A stretch of 52,711 bases of DNA, from contig JAGOJU010000022.1 in the NCBI GenBank assembly GCA_017994935.1, positions 1 through 52,711 of the forward strand. The letters run 5' to 3'. Source of the stretch: Opitutaceae bacterium (lineage in GTDB: Bacteria; Verrucomicrobiota; Verrucomicrobiia; Opitutales; Opitutaceae). The notes beneath the pieces were generated by a model. That model did no database searches and had not been told where the DNA came from. It saw only the letters and a program-made list of their open reading frames with translations. Position numbers and translations under genes: made by a program. Of the stretch, positions 1-9,201 are shown in pieces. Each line of letters starts with the position of its first letter. Within the stretch, counting starts at the first letter, position 1.

Positions 1-851
1 TACGTATGCCGGTGGTTGCCTGAAACTGGCGGAAGGCTTCGCGAGTGCCACACGCTCCACTGCCCGGCATGGTGATGATCCGAGCAATAGTGATGGAGCG
101 GAATGCGGCCGATCCGGCAGTCATTCCAAACGCGGACCCTGTATTCCCTCCCGACCACACAGATCCGCCGGCTGCGCCAGTCGCAATCATAGGCGGCCCA
201 GTATCCGAGCGGGAACCCAATGCCGAAACTGATCAGGGGACCCTGCCACGCGTAGGAATATCCCATGTAGACGGCGAAGGGGTCGTAGCGGGGGACATAG
301 ATGACGTCGGTTTGGGCGGGTACGATGCGGATGATGTCCGAGTCCTCCACGACCGTCTGCCGGCTGTTGCTCGCCAATGCTCCAGACGCCCGGGCTTTCG
401 CGCGAAGGCGCTGGATACCGTTCATGACGTCCACCGGCTGACGCACAAACGCCTCGCCCAGCCGCTTTGTCCACCCCAGGTTCTCATCCATCCATTTGAT
501 GACTTCCGGATAGCGCGCAAGGCTGCGGACGGAATCCTCCCAAGGCTGGTCATCGTAAGACGCTACCCCTGCGTGGGAGGCCAGGTATCGGGAGGCAAGC
601 ACGATGTCTGAGGGCGCCGTGGCCGCGGGCAATATGATGGCTACGAGCGGATCCGGATAAAGCGCCAGCGGAGCCAGCATTTCGTCGAGGTCCTTCTCGG
701 AGAGAAGCACTCCAGCCGCGTCGCGATCATCGTCTGGAGCCATGACGGGCTCGGCGGCAGCGGGCACCAGCGCATCGGATGGGTCGGCAACCGCCAGGAC
801 AAGTGCGGACGTCGCGATTGCGAATCCAGCGAGAACCTGATGGCTTTTCAT
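1..851 (-). CDS. DUF3300 domain protein, 3' end cut off by the window edge
   Basis: An open frame starts at the ATG complementary to 849-851 and runs off the left edge without a stop, giving at least 283 residues. The N-terminus is a signal peptide (MKSH, then a hydrophobic stretch ending near residue 22), so the product is probably exported. From about residue 55 it matches the DUF3300 family: LDEMLAPLALYPDPL, then a PWEDSV segment, WTKRLGEAF, and the helix VMNGIQRLRAKA, followed by a region rich in Tyr, Trp and Pro (IVPAQTDVIYVPRYDP). The family has no established biochemical function; members are usually envelope-associated and often carry a long basic or His-rich tail. The visible tail is already His-rich (HHYCSDHHHAGQW). 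Family assignment is firm; function is unknown. Confidence 0.85.
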   Translation of the reverse strand, partial: MKSHQVLAGFAIATSALVLAVADPSDALVPAAAEPVMAPDDDRDAAGVLLSEKDLDEMLAPLALYPDPLVAIILPAATAPSDIVLASRYLASHAGVASYDDQPWEDSVRSLARYPEVIKWMDENLGWTKRLGEAFVRQPVDVMNGIQRLRAKARASGALASNSRQTVVEDSDIIRIVPAQTDVIYVPRYDPFAVYMGYSYAWQGPLISFGIGFPLGYWAAYDCDWRSRRICVVGREYRVRVWNDCRIGRIPLHHYCSDHHHAGQWSVWHSRSLPPVSGNHRHT

Positions 852-961
852 GGGATCACGGGGTTATTGGTCCTGTGACCTGAGTTCTCACACAAAGTGC
901 CATCGATTTCAACCGTCACCAGTACGCCGTCGATCAGGGAATCTGCTACGTATTCCTACGC

Positions 962-1234
962 ATGAATGGTGATTCCGCCGGCTCTCAAGGCTCCCGAACG
1001 CACCCGAAGGATCCGCTGCACGGGGTGACGCTCAGACACGTACTCGAAGTGCTCGAGCGCAATCTCGGCTGGCAACGCATGGCGGAGTCCGTGCCGATTC
1101 GCTGTTTCCAGTTCCACCCGAGCATCAAATCGAGTCTCACCTTCCTTCGCCAGACGCCCTGGGCAAGGGCGCGCGTCGAGGACCTGTTCCTGAGGCTGCC
1201 TGAGAATGTGCGACAGGATTCTCCGGATCAGTGA
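962..1234 (+). CDS. VF530 family (DUF2132) DNA-binding protein
   Basis: This 90-residue protein carries the whole VF530/DUF2132 signature: KDPLHGVTLRHVLEVL near residues 17-32, LGWQRMAESVPIRCF in the middle, then PSIKSSLTFLRQTPWAR near residues 53-69 and VEDLFL. The family is a small all-helical fold annotated as DNA-binding (named after a Vibrio fischeri structure); cellular role is poorly known. The family motif lies on the plus strand, which decides against an overlapping minus-strand reading frame of similar length. It sits between two minus-strand genes and converges on the serine hydrolase gene with a gap of 22 bases, so it is probably transcribed alone. Confidence 0.85.
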   Translation: MNGDSAGSQGSRTHPKDPLHGVTLRHVLEVLERNLGWQRMAESVPIRCFQFHPSIKSSLTFLRQTPWARARVEDLFLRLPENVRQDSPDQ

Positions 1235-1256
1235 GGATCCTGGATCCAACACCGGA

Positions 1257-2522
1257 TCACCTGACGATTGCCTGATAGGTCAGCACTTTGAACTTCTGAT
1301 TCAAATCCAGTCCGCCGGCGGGCATCAGCTGGGTCATGAAGATCGCGACCATGCGTTCCTTCGGGTCGATCAGGTATTGCGGAAAATAGGCGCTGCCCCA
1401 TCCGTAGGCGCCTTCGGTTCCAAGTTCACCGTAGTAACCGAGATCGTCGTTCACCCAGAATCCCAATCCGAACGCACTCGTGTCGCGTTCGTACTTCCTC
1501 CCGGTGTGGTTTGCATGCATGAGATCGACGGTTTTCGGACCGAGAATGCGAACCCCGTCGAGTTCACCGCCGTTGAGCAGCATCTGGAGGAAACGTCCAT
1601 AGTCCGTGATGGTGGACAGGAGCCCCGCCCCACCCGAAAAGCACTTGCGTGGACCGTGGAGGTAGTCACTCGTTGCAGAGGTTTCCTGGAGCGTGAGCAC
1701 TCCGTCCTTCATTCCGTAGACGGGGGCAAGTCGCTCCGCCTTTTCAAGCGGAAGGAAAAAGCAGGTGTCAGGCATGCGGAGGGGGTCCGTAATGCGTTCT
1801 TTGATGAACCGGTCCAGCGGCATGCCCGAAACCACTTCCACGAGGCGGCCCAGCACGTCCGACGCGTATCCATATTGCCATGACTCGCCTGGCTGACCAT
1901 GCAGCGGAAGCTTTGCCAGACGATCGACGGCTTCGCCGATGGTTTCATTCTTGTCCGCGAAATACCAGCCCGACAATCCCGCCTCCTTGTAAAGGTCCGC
2001 TGCCAGCCCGGTGCCGTAAGTCAGGCCCGCGGTGTGGGTAAGCAGATCCCTGATCTGTATGCCGCGTTTGGCGGGCACGGTGACAAACTTACTGCCGCCC
2101 GCACTCCCTCCCTCTGGTGGCAGCACGGCCACCACCGAGTTCCTGAACGCCGGGATGTACTTCGAAATCGGATCGTGCAGCATGAATTTTCCTTCCTCGT
2201 AAAGGATCATGGCGGCCACGGACGTCACCGCCTTGCTCATGGACGCGATTCGGAAAATGGCGTCCGTGGGCATCGGCTTTCCCTTCTCCACGTCCTGCAT
2301 CCCGTAGGCCTTCAATTGCGCGATCCGAGCGTCGCGAGCGATGTAGATCACGCCACCCGCGAGCTTCTTCTGTGCAATGGTTTCGTCGATCACCGCATCG
2401 AGCCGTCGCAGTCGGGCCTCATCAAATTCCAGATCGGCGGCAGTCCCCGAACTGGCCTCCTTCGTCAGGATCAGCAGGGTCGCGAACATCAAACCCAATA
2501 CGGGAAGGGGCAAACGCTTCAT
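1257..2522 (-). CDS. secreted serine hydrolase, class C beta-lactamase / esterase EstB fold
   Basis: The 421-residue product begins with a signal peptide (MKRLPLPVLG then hydrophobic residues). The catalytic S-x-x-K motif is seen as S94-M-S-K97 in FRIASMSKAVTS, and a Y-x-S/N-type motif is seen in WQYGYASD. The family block LLTHTAGLTYG is also present. Length fits the beta-lactamase-fold family (PF00144), which includes esterases, DD-peptidases and transesterases more often than true antibiotic beta-lactamases. The C-terminal part has GLGFWVNDD and WGSAYFPQYLIDP, typical of the EstB-like branch. Likely role: periplasmic or surface hydrolysis of an ester or amide; the substrate cannot be inferred. 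It diverges from the YdbH-like gene. Confidence 0.85.
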   Translation of the reverse strand: MKRLPLPVLGLMFATLLILTKEASSGTAADLEFDEARLRRLDAVIDETIAQKKLAGGVIYIARDARIAQLKAYGMQDVEKGKPMPTDAIFRIASMSKAVTSVAAMILYEEGKFMLHDPISKYIPAFRNSVVAVLPPEGGSAGGSKFVTVPAKRGIQIRDLLTHTAGLTYGTGLAADLYKEAGLSGWYFADKNETIGEAVDRLAKLPLHGQPGESWQYGYASDVLGRLVEVVSGMPLDRFIKERITDPLRMPDTCFFLPLEKAERLAPVYGMKDGVLTLQETSATSDYLHGPRKCFSGGAGLLSTITDYGRFLQMLLNGGELDGVRILGPKTVDLMHANHTGRKYERDTSAFGLGFWVNDDLGYYGELGTEGAYGWGSAYFPQYLIDPKERMVAIFMTQLMPAGGLDLNQKFKVLTYQAIVR

Positions 2523-2737
2523 GTGACCGATCTAACCGAAATGCGGCGGGACGACAGAAAATATTTGGTATTTCGTCACACTGTCCGCTGGAACTACGCG
2601 CGCTTGATGCAAACCGAAATCACGTTCACCTTCGCGAGCCCGTACCGCCTCTGACCGCCACCGCACATCTCCTTGCAGCGTTCCTTGTCCTCGGATGGAC
2701 GCAGGCGCTCGCAGCCTCTGAAGAGCGCAACCCATCC

Positions 2738-3904
2738 ATGGAGGCGACAGGTGTGATTCAGCTGAAAGGCGCAGCGGAACTTCATTGGAGGACTGTGGGG
2801 AAAGTCACCTCATCGATACCGGCCCAACGCATCATCGAGGCGTCCATTGAAGGCATCGGGATCTCGTTGCAGGGTCATCTCAGCCTGGAACCCACTCCCG
2901 GGACGGGGCGCTGGATGCTCGATTCGGCTACGCTTGATCTGCAGCCTTGGTTCACGCCGCTGACGGAAGCCCTCAGGCTGCGCGATACAATCGGCGATTT
3001 GGAAATTTCCGGCGAACTTAACGCAGAGGGCAGCGGCACCGTCACCCATGGAAACCTGGGTGGTCGTCTCCGCGTGAGCCTGTCCGAGGGTACCATGGCC
3101 AGTGACGCCCGTGCACTCCGTTTGTCGGGGATTACGCTCGCAGGGGTGTTCGGAGGCCCCTCACCCTTGCGGTCGATCGGGTTTTCGTCCCTCTCCTTCC
3201 TGGAAGGCATTTTCAGCGGAGTCACCGTCCATAGGGGGCACGTGGATTTTGCAATAACCGAAAACCATGAGCTCCTCATCAGGAGCGCCCATGTGGAGGT
3301 GCTCGGTGGTTCGATCGAAGTGCGCGAAGAGAAGTTTCCCCTGGAAGCGGTCCTCTTGGGCGACGTCGGTGCGACCGTTCATCTCTCCAACCTCAACCTG
3401 GCGGAGATCAGAGCCTTGATTCCCGATGTCATCGCCGAGGCCAGGGGACGCGTGAGCGGTGAGATCCGTGTTGGCTGGAAACCAGGAGAAGGTTTCAGAC
3501 TTGGCGACGGCAGATTCCAGATGGAACGCCCCGAGTCCGTGGAGATCCGCCTTACTCCCCAGCCCGGATTCCTTACCTCGCACACGCCGGAACGGCTCAC
3601 ACTTCTCCCCGCGTGGACGGGCGCGCTGCAGAAATGGTTTTCGCCGAGGAACCCGGCCCATGAAACACTGCGACAGATCGAAATGGGGCTGATGAGTCTC
3701 CAGGTGGAAACGCTCAGTGCCGAAATGCATCCTGCGGGTGACGCCCTGGGCCGGAGCGCAACGGTGCGGATCTCGGCGCGCCCTGCTGTTCCGTCGGCGG
3801 TTGACCGGATTGATTTCGAGGTGAATGTCTCCGGCCCGTTGGACGATGTCATCAAGTTGGGCATGAACCAGAAGATTTCGATCCGGAACGGCAACGCGCC
3901 CTGA
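2738..3904 (+). CDS. YdbH-like / AsmA-type intermembrane lipid transport domain protein, N-terminus uncertain
   Basis: From ATG 2738 the protein has 388 residues. The frame stays open upstream to 2372, and residues encoded at 2651-2720 look like the core of a signal peptide (LTATAHLLAAFLVLGW followed by TQALAA), but no ATG, GTG or TTG precedes it outside the divergent gene. The C-terminal half resembles the YdbH domain (PF11739): beta-strand repeats such as VHLSNLNLAEI, a GRVSGEIRVGW block and GDGRFQMERPE. YdbH proteins are envelope-spanning beta-groove proteins thought to move phospholipids to the outer membrane. At 388 residues this is much shorter than E. coli YdbH (near 880). A CTG start at 2651 or a frameshift near 2650 would restore an export signal. 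Confidence 0.6.
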   Translation: MEATGVIQLKGAAELHWRTVGKVTSSIPAQRIIEASIEGIGISLQGHLSLEPTPGTGRWMLDSATLDLQPWFTPLTEALRLRDTIGDLEISGELNAEGSGTVTHGNLGGRLRVSLSEGTMASDARALRLSGITLAGVFGGPSPLRSIGFSSLSFLEGIFSGVTVHRGHVDFAITENHELLIRSAHVEVLGGSIEVREEKFPLEAVLLGDVGATVHLSNLNLAEIRALIPDVIAEARGRVSGEIRVGWKPGEGFRLGDGRFQMERPESVEIRLTPQPGFLTSHTPERLTLLPAWTGALQKWFSPRNPAHETLRQIEMGLMSLQVETLSAEMHPAGDALGRSATVRISARPAVPSAVDRIDFEVNVSGPLDDVIKLGMNQKISIRNGNAP

Positions 3905-3991
3905 TCGCGTCCGACGCGGCGCGTGTTCCGGAGTGGCACAGTATTTCCCGGGCGGATGCGGAGCGTTTTCCGTGCAGGTGTGCGGGGGCGC

Positions 3992-6900
3992 TCAGTGAAA
4001 ATCGTGACTCGCCTGCTCCGGCAGGTCATCGCACCGCAGTGCACGAACCGCCTCGGCCTTCACATGAATGACGCCCTGCCGCTGCTGGATCCGTCCTTCG
4101 ACGATCAGAGCGGGATTCTGGGTGATGACCAGGCGCTCGCGTTCAAACAGAGCGGAGGGCACGATGGCATTGGCGACACCGGACTCGTCCTCGAGCGAAA
4201 GGAAAACAATGCCCTTGGCGGTGCCTGGGCGCTGCCGGCAGATCACCGAGCCTCCGATGCGGATACGATCGCCGTCCCTCCCCAGAACAAGTTCATCCGC
4301 ACACCACAGGTCCGGGAAGCGTGTGCGGAGGTGTTTCATCGGGTGCTGCCCCGTGGTCAGCGACAACGTGGCGAAATCGGCCTTGATCCGCTCGAGGACC
4401 GACATCGGCGTGAGCAGTTCAGCGGAGGCGTCCGAGGTTTCCAACCCGGCAAACAGGTCACAGGCCAGATCGGCGGAAGCGGTTTCCCAGAGAGCCTGCC
4501 GTCTGCTTCCGGCAAGCGCATTGAGCGCGCCGGATGAGGCGAGCGCGTGGCATTCCCGGGCGTTCACGTCCGTGCGCCGGACAAAATCTCCGGGGGACTC
4601 AAACGGTCGCTCTGCACGCGCCCGGAGGATGGCCGCGATGCTTGCCGCACGCAGCCCGGCCACCGAGCGGAGTCCGATCCTGAAAGCCGTGTCCGACTCG
4701 ACCGCCGCCCCGTCCTGCGATTTGGCGACGCAGACCGGACGCACGCTGAAGCCATGCCGGCGGGCATCCTGCACCAGTGTGGCGGGCGCATAGAATCCCA
4801 TGGGCTGGGCATTCAGGAGCGCCGTGTAGAACTCCACGGGGCGGTGCATTTTCAGGTAGGCAGAGGCATAGGCGATCAGCGCGAAGGACAGCGCGTGCGA
4901 CTCGGGAAACGAATACAGCGCAAACGAACCAAGCGCCTGCAGGATGCGGTCGGTCGCGTCGGCGCTCGTTCGATTCTCGCGCAACCTGCCGCGCAGCTTT
5001 TCCTGCATCTTCTTCATGCGTTCTTGATTCCGCTTGAAGTCGATGGAGCGCCGAAGTTCGTCCGCCTCCCCCGCGGAGAAATTTGCGAGTTCCATCGCAA
5101 TGCGAAGAAGCTGTTCCTGAAAGAGCACGACCCCGTAGGTGCGTTCAAGGATCGGTTGGAGACGGGGATCCCAGTAAGTCACGGGCTGACGCTGAGTGCG
5201 ACGCTCGATCAGTGGGTGAATCGCATCACCCTGGATCGGCCCGGGGCGGATGATCGCCACCTGCAGCGCGAGGTCGTAGAAGGTGCGCGGTCTGAAACGC
5301 GGAAGGGTGGCCATCTGCGCGCGCGATTCGACCTGGAAGAGTCCGATGGTGTCCGCCCGGCAAAGCATGTCGTAGGTGGGCACGTCATCCTTTGGCATGC
5401 AGGCAAGATCAACCGGCCGGCCGCGCTGCCGGCAAAGGGTGAGTGTTTCCTCGACCGCCTTCATCATGCCGAGTCCCAGCAGGTCGACCTTCACGATTCC
5501 CATCTCCTCGCAATCGGTCTTGTCCCACTCAATCACCGTGCGGTTTTCCATGGTCGCGTTTTCCAGGGGCACCACGTCGTCGAGACGGCCGGCGCAGAGG
5601 ACCATGCCTCCGGAGTGCTGACCCAGATGCCTCGGCAGGGATCGCGTGCGCCGGACAAGGTCAATCAGGTGCCCGGTTCTGGGGTGGGCCTGCGAAATGC
5701 CTGCGAGCTTGAGCTGTCCGATGAAATCGACGCTCTCCGGATAGTCGCCGCCCGCATGGAGCGAGGTGTACCGGTCGAGCACGTCCTCGGAGAACCCGAG
5801 CACCTTGCCCATCTCACGAAGGGTGTTGCGGCCGGAATAGGTGATGACATTGGCGGTCATCGCCGCACGCCCGGGATAACGCCGGTAGACCTCCTGGATC
5901 ACGGTCTCCCGGCGCTCGCGCGAGGGAAGATCGAGATCGATGTCCGGCCATCCGGTGCGTTCCTCCGACAGGAACCTCTCGAACAGGAGTTTCTGTCCGA
6001 TGGGATCCACGGCCGTGATGCCGAGCGAATAACACACCGCGGAGTTCGCAGCGGAGCCGCGACCCTGCACCAGGATTCCACGCTCACGGCAAAAACAGCA
6101 GATGTCCCATACCGCGAGAAAGTACCCTGCAAAGCCCAGCCTTCCGATGACCGTCAGCTCCCGGTCAAGCTGGCGGCGGACCTCCGATCCGATCACCGCG
6201 TAGCGTTCGCGCGCGCCGAGATACGTCAGTTTCCGCAGATGGGAATCCACACTTTCGCCTGGCGGCACCGGGAAATCCGGGAAACGGTAGCCCAGTTCGT
6301 CCAGTCCGAAGGTGAGCCGTTCAGCCAGTCGGGATGTCGCCTGAACAGCCTCGGGCAGATCGGCAAACAGCGCCTCCATCTGCGAGGGTGACTTGATGCA
6401 GCGCTCGGCGTTGGATTCCAGCAGGCGGCCTGCGGTGTCGAGGGTGCGGCCCTCACGCAGGCAGGTGAACGCATCGGCGACACGGCGATTCTCCCTCACG
6501 TGATAGACAACCCCATTGGTGGCGAGCAGCGGCAGGTTGTACCTGCGCGCCAGTCCGATCAGTGCGGACTCCTCGATGTCCTCATTACGAAGACGATGCC
6601 GCTGGAGCTCCATGTGCACACGACCCTGGAAAATGCGCATGAGTTTGCGCACCGCCTCTTCGGCCCTACTCGGATCACCGCGTCGCCAGGCGCGCCGAAC
6701 CGGCCCCTCTTCGTCGCCCGTGAGGGCCGCGAGCCCCTGCGCATGGCTTTCCAGTTCCTCCCAGGTTGAGGCTCCCTGCCCTTTCTCAGAGCGAAGCTTG
6801 GCGCGCGTCAGCAGCCGGCAAAGGTTTCGATAGCCTGTCTGATTCTCGACCAGCAGCGGCACGACCCCGCCATCCTCCATCACGACCTCCGAACCGACGA

Positions 6901-7087
6901 TGGCACGCACGCCCTTCTCCTTCGCGGCCACGTGCGCGCGCACGGCTGAATAGACACCATTGCGTTCACACAGGGCCACCGCGGGCACCTCACAATGGGC
7001 GGAGGCGGCGACAAGGTCCTCCGGGCTTGAGGCTCCTCGAAGGAAGCTGAACGCCGAGCGCGCATGGAGTTCGACGTAGCCCATCAA
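3992..7087 (-). CDS. dnaE2: error-prone DNA polymerase III alpha subunit DnaE2 (ImuC)
   Basis: This 1031-residue product is a C-family polymerase of the DnaE2/ImuC type, which performs damage-induced mutagenic translesion synthesis together with ImuB. The N-terminal PHP domain begins with ELHARSAFSFLRGASSPEDL. The polymerase active site has the PDIDLD motif with aspartates at 382, 384 and 386, and the tail has the OB-fold region (DRIRIGGSVICRQRPGTAKGIVFLSLEDE near the C-terminus in two stretches). Length fits DnaE2 (1000-1100) and not the longer replicative DnaE. The start ATG overlaps the stop of imuB by four bases, so translation is probably coupled. It is the last gene of lexA-imuA-imuB-dnaE2 and should be under LexA control. 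Confidence 0.96.
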   Translation of the reverse strand: MMGYVELHARSAFSFLRGASSPEDLVAASAHCEVPAVALCERNGVYSAVRAHVAAKEKGVRAIVGSEVVMEDGGVVPLLVENQTGYRNLCRLLTRAKLRSEKGQGASTWEELESHAQGLAALTGDEEGPVRRAWRRGDPSRAEEAVRKLMRIFQGRVHMELQRHRLRNEDIEESALIGLARRYNLPLLATNGVVYHVRENRRVADAFTCLREGRTLDTAGRLLESNAERCIKSPSQMEALFADLPEAVQATSRLAERLTFGLDELGYRFPDFPVPPGESVDSHLRKLTYLGARERYAVIGSEVRRQLDRELTVIGRLGFAGYFLAVWDICCFCRERGILVQGRGSAANSAVCYSLGITAVDPIGQKLLFERFLSEERTGWPDIDLDLPSRERRETVIQEVYRRYPGRAAMTANVITYSGRNTLREMGKVLGFSEDVLDRYTSLHAGGDYPESVDFIGQLKLAGISQAHPRTGHLIDLVRRTRSLPRHLGQHSGGMVLCAGRLDDVVPLENATMENRTVIEWDKTDCEEMGIVKVDLLGLGMMKAVEETLTLCRQRGRPVDLACMPKDDVPTYDMLCRADTIGLFQVESRAQMATLPRFRPRTFYDLALQVAIIRPGPIQGDAIHPLIERRTQRQPVTYWDPRLQPILERTYGVVLFQEQLLRIAMELANFSAGEADELRRSIDFKRNQERMKKMQEKLRGRLRENRTSADATDRILQALGSFALYSFPESHALSFALIAYASAYLKMHRPVEFYTALLNAQPMGFYAPATLVQDARRHGFSVRPVCVAKSQDGAAVESDTAFRIGLRSVAGLRAASIAAILRARAERPFESPGDFVRRTDVNARECHALASSGALNALAGSRRQALWETASADLACDLFAGLETSDASAELLTPMSVLERIKADFATLSLTTGQHPMKHLRTRFPDLWCADELVLGRDGDRIRIGGSVICRQRPGTAKGIVFLSLEDESGVANAIVPSALFERERLVITQNPALIVEGRIQQRQGVIHVKAEAVRALRCDDLPEQASHDFH

Positions 7088-8529
7088 TCATAGATCCCCT
7101 CGATGAACCAGCCCTCGGGCTCATGAAGGAGGCGGTAGAGGCTGAGGCCGATGCGAACATCCCACTCCTCCCTGGCCCAGGCCGCGGCCCACCAGTCACC
7201 ATTGCTCCAGACCGGCCGCCGGAGAACAGTGACCTCGCCCTGCACCAGCGGGGAGACAAGAAAGCTGGGCCGCGCCTCGGTGAGCTCCACCGTGGCGGCC
7301 AGCGGCGGACGCAGGCGCCGCAGGAGCGGGCCGGCCGCCGGCGGAGCCCTCCGCACAGGCTGCTCCGGCACGGCGGCGGAAGGAGGGACGAGGCAAAAGG
7401 CGTCCGGGCGGTGGCTGTCCGAGCGTCTGGGCGTGCCGACGTTTCCGGCCCCTGCTACTGCGGCAAGCCGGCCTAGTGTCGCATAAAACATCGCCGCATC
7501 CCTGAGTCCGGTGTCAAAAAGCCCCTCCTGCATGCGGGCCCGGCGCGCCGGATAGGCCTCGAGTTCAACACCGGTGATCGGTGAATCCGTGTGCAGCGCC
7601 GCGAGATGATTCTCGAGGACTGAAAAGAGCAGTTCCGCGCGTGCGGTCGGTTCAGGCAGTTCGAAATCGCGGGTGCATTCCCCATCATTGTCGAGCCTGA
7701 GGGTGAGCGTGAGACGCGAGGTTCCGCCGCCAAATTGTCCCACCTCGAGCGCCAGGCGCTCGCAGAAGCGGCGCAGCACGAACAGCAGGGGATCGAGGGT
7801 CTCAACAGGCTCCTCCAGTTCCATCTCCGCACGGTGCCGCACCGGATGCGGCGCTGGCTGGATAGGCCTGACATGCTCTCCGTCAGCCCTGGCCCAGAGT
7901 TCGTCACCCCGGATGCCGAGACGGCTCGCAAAGGCTGCGCGCGGAAACGCCGTGATTGCGCCAAAGGTTCGCAAACCGAGATCATGAAGGAGCTGTCGCT
8001 CTCCTTCCGTGGGATCCAGCCACTCGATCGGTAGTGGCTTGAGAAAGGCGTGGAGGTCCTCCACCCAGCAGTCCGGCCCGGCCTGCTGGGCCGCGTAGCG
8101 GGCGGTCAGGGGGGTTGGGGCGACACCGACACACAGGGGCAGCCCTTCGGCGGCGATGCCGGCACGCAATGCCGGGATCTGGCGGCGCAGGTGCTGCAGG
8201 TCCACACCGGCGAGATCGACCGTGACGCAACCACTGGCGGTGGCCTCGACCCGCGGTGCCATTGACCAGCCTGCCGTCAGGAGCAGCGCCCCCGCTTCGC
8301 GCTCTCCGGCCAGCGAGGGACACATCAACTGCAGCGCCGCACATTCGGCGATGGCCTGAGCCGCCGTCATCCCGGGGAGGATGGAGGCGGCCTCGATGCT
8401 TCGATGGGCGACACGTGCCCGCCGGCCTTCCCCCTCGAGAATGGCCACCGGTTCGCCGCGGAGGGCGGGATTGAAGCGCAGCAGGGAGTGCAGCGGAAAA
8501 TCGGGAATCTGCAGGACTGCGAACATCAT
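7084..8529 (-). CDS. imuB: ImuB, inactive Y-family polymerase-like mutasome protein
   Basis: The 481-residue protein begins MMFAVLQIPDFPLHSLL and continues with PVAILEGEGRRARVAHRS and GMTAAQAIAEC, which is the ImuB pattern within the UmuC/DinB superfamily. The canonical acidic triad of active Y-family polymerases is not evident (no HIDMDCF-like block), consistent with ImuB acting as an adaptor that links DnaE2 to the sliding clamp and ImuA. It overlaps imuA upstream and dnaE2 downstream by four bases each, the usual arrangement of the cassette. A run around residues 385-420 (PPSAAVPEQPVRRAPPAAGP) looks like a flexible linker before a C-terminal tail. Confidence 0.93.
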   Translation of the reverse strand: MMFAVLQIPDFPLHSLLRFNPALRGEPVAILEGEGRRARVAHRSIEAASILPGMTAAQAIAECAALQLMCPSLAGEREAGALLLTAGWSMAPRVEATASGCVTVDLAGVDLQHLRRQIPALRAGIAAEGLPLCVGVAPTPLTARYAAQQAGPDCWVEDLHAFLKPLPIEWLDPTEGERQLLHDLGLRTFGAITAFPRAAFASRLGIRGDELWARADGEHVRPIQPAPHPVRHRAEMELEEPVETLDPLLFVLRRFCERLALEVGQFGGGTSRLTLTLRLDNDGECTRDFELPEPTARAELLFSVLENHLAALHTDSPITGVELEAYPARRARMQEGLFDTGLRDAAMFYATLGRLAAVAGAGNVGTPRRSDSHRPDAFCLVPPSAAVPEQPVRRAPPAAGPLLRRLRPPLAATVELTEARPSFLVSPLVQGEVTVLRRPVWSNGDWWAAAWAREEWDVRIGLSLYRLLHEPEGWFIEGIYD

Positions 8530-9179
8530 CCTGTGAGCTCCCTGGCACGGTGCCGCTGGCGTTTGAGTTCCACGGGAAGCATAGCAATCAGGTCAGCGCG
8601 TCCCGTTGTCAGTGCATCCGCAGGCAGCGGAAGGGAGAAAGCCAGACGCCGGGCGGCGTTTGGCACCAGGGCGGTTGTTGTCTGGACGAGCAGCGCCGTC
8701 CCGGCCTGTTCGCAGGCGCGCTGAAGCCGTGCCCAGATGGAAGCGCGCACGCGCAGCAGCACCCGCTCTGGGAATCCGCGGACATCGATCATGACAACCG
8801 CATAGTTGGGATCGCGCGCAACGAGATCCGCCGCACGCCAGCAGGCATCGAGCGATTCACAACGCACCCAGACGAGGTGTGCGACCGCCTGATCGTCGAA
8901 TCCCTCGAGATCGAAGGACCGGGCCGCATCGACCAGTGCCACGCGCTGCCGGTTGTCCCGTGTGGCCCCCAGCAGGGTGGCGACGCTCAGCTGGCAGCCC
9001 GCACTGGGATGCTCCGATACAAACTCGGTCAGGGTGCCGGTCTGCAGGCCGCCCCCGAGGGCGTCATCGACGGCGGGAACACCCGTGGGAATCCTCCGGC
9101 TGTCGTGGCGGCGCGCAGGCGGAAAACGCTCGTCAAGCAGACGGCGCAAGGCCACGACCCTGTCGGAACCGGCGGACAT
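8526..9179 (-). CDS. imuA: ImuA, RecA-like mutasome accessory protein
   Basis: This 217-residue protein has the ImuA layout: an N-terminal helix (ALRRLLDERFP), then RIPTGVPAVDDALGGGLQTG and TLTEFVSEHPSAGCQLSV, a RecA-like core. The Walker A position reads EHPSAGCQ and lacks the GK[ST] of active RecA, as is common in ImuA. The block ALVDAARSFDLEGF corresponds to the Walker B side. ImuA binds ImuB and RecA during SOS mutagenesis. The start lies 22 bases after the lexA stop, and the stop overlaps imuB by four bases, so the four genes form one transcription unit. Confidence 0.9.
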   Translation of the reverse strand: MSAGSDRVVALRRLLDERFPPARRHDSRRIPTGVPAVDDALGGGLQTGTLTEFVSEHPSAGCQLSVATLLGATRDNRQRVALVDAARSFDLEGFDDQAVAHLVWVRCESLDACWRAADLVARDPNYAVVMIDVRGFPERVLLRVRASIWARLQRACEQAGTALLVQTTTALVPNAARRLAFSLPLPADALTTGRADLIAMLPVELKRQRHRARELTG

Positions 9180-9201
9180 GCTGGCGTGGCGGGTCGAGGG
9201 T

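Noticed and set aside
45..611. 188-codon plus-strand frame at the left edge
   Set aside because: The minus strand encodes a DUF3300 protein with a signal peptide through this region.
956..1252. 98-codon minus-strand frame
   Set aside because: The opposite strand encodes a clear VF530 family protein at the same place.
4547..6391. 614-codon plus-strand open frame
   Set aside because: It lies fully antisense to dnaE2, whose motifs are intact; high GC content makes such long mirror frames common. No domain pattern is seen.
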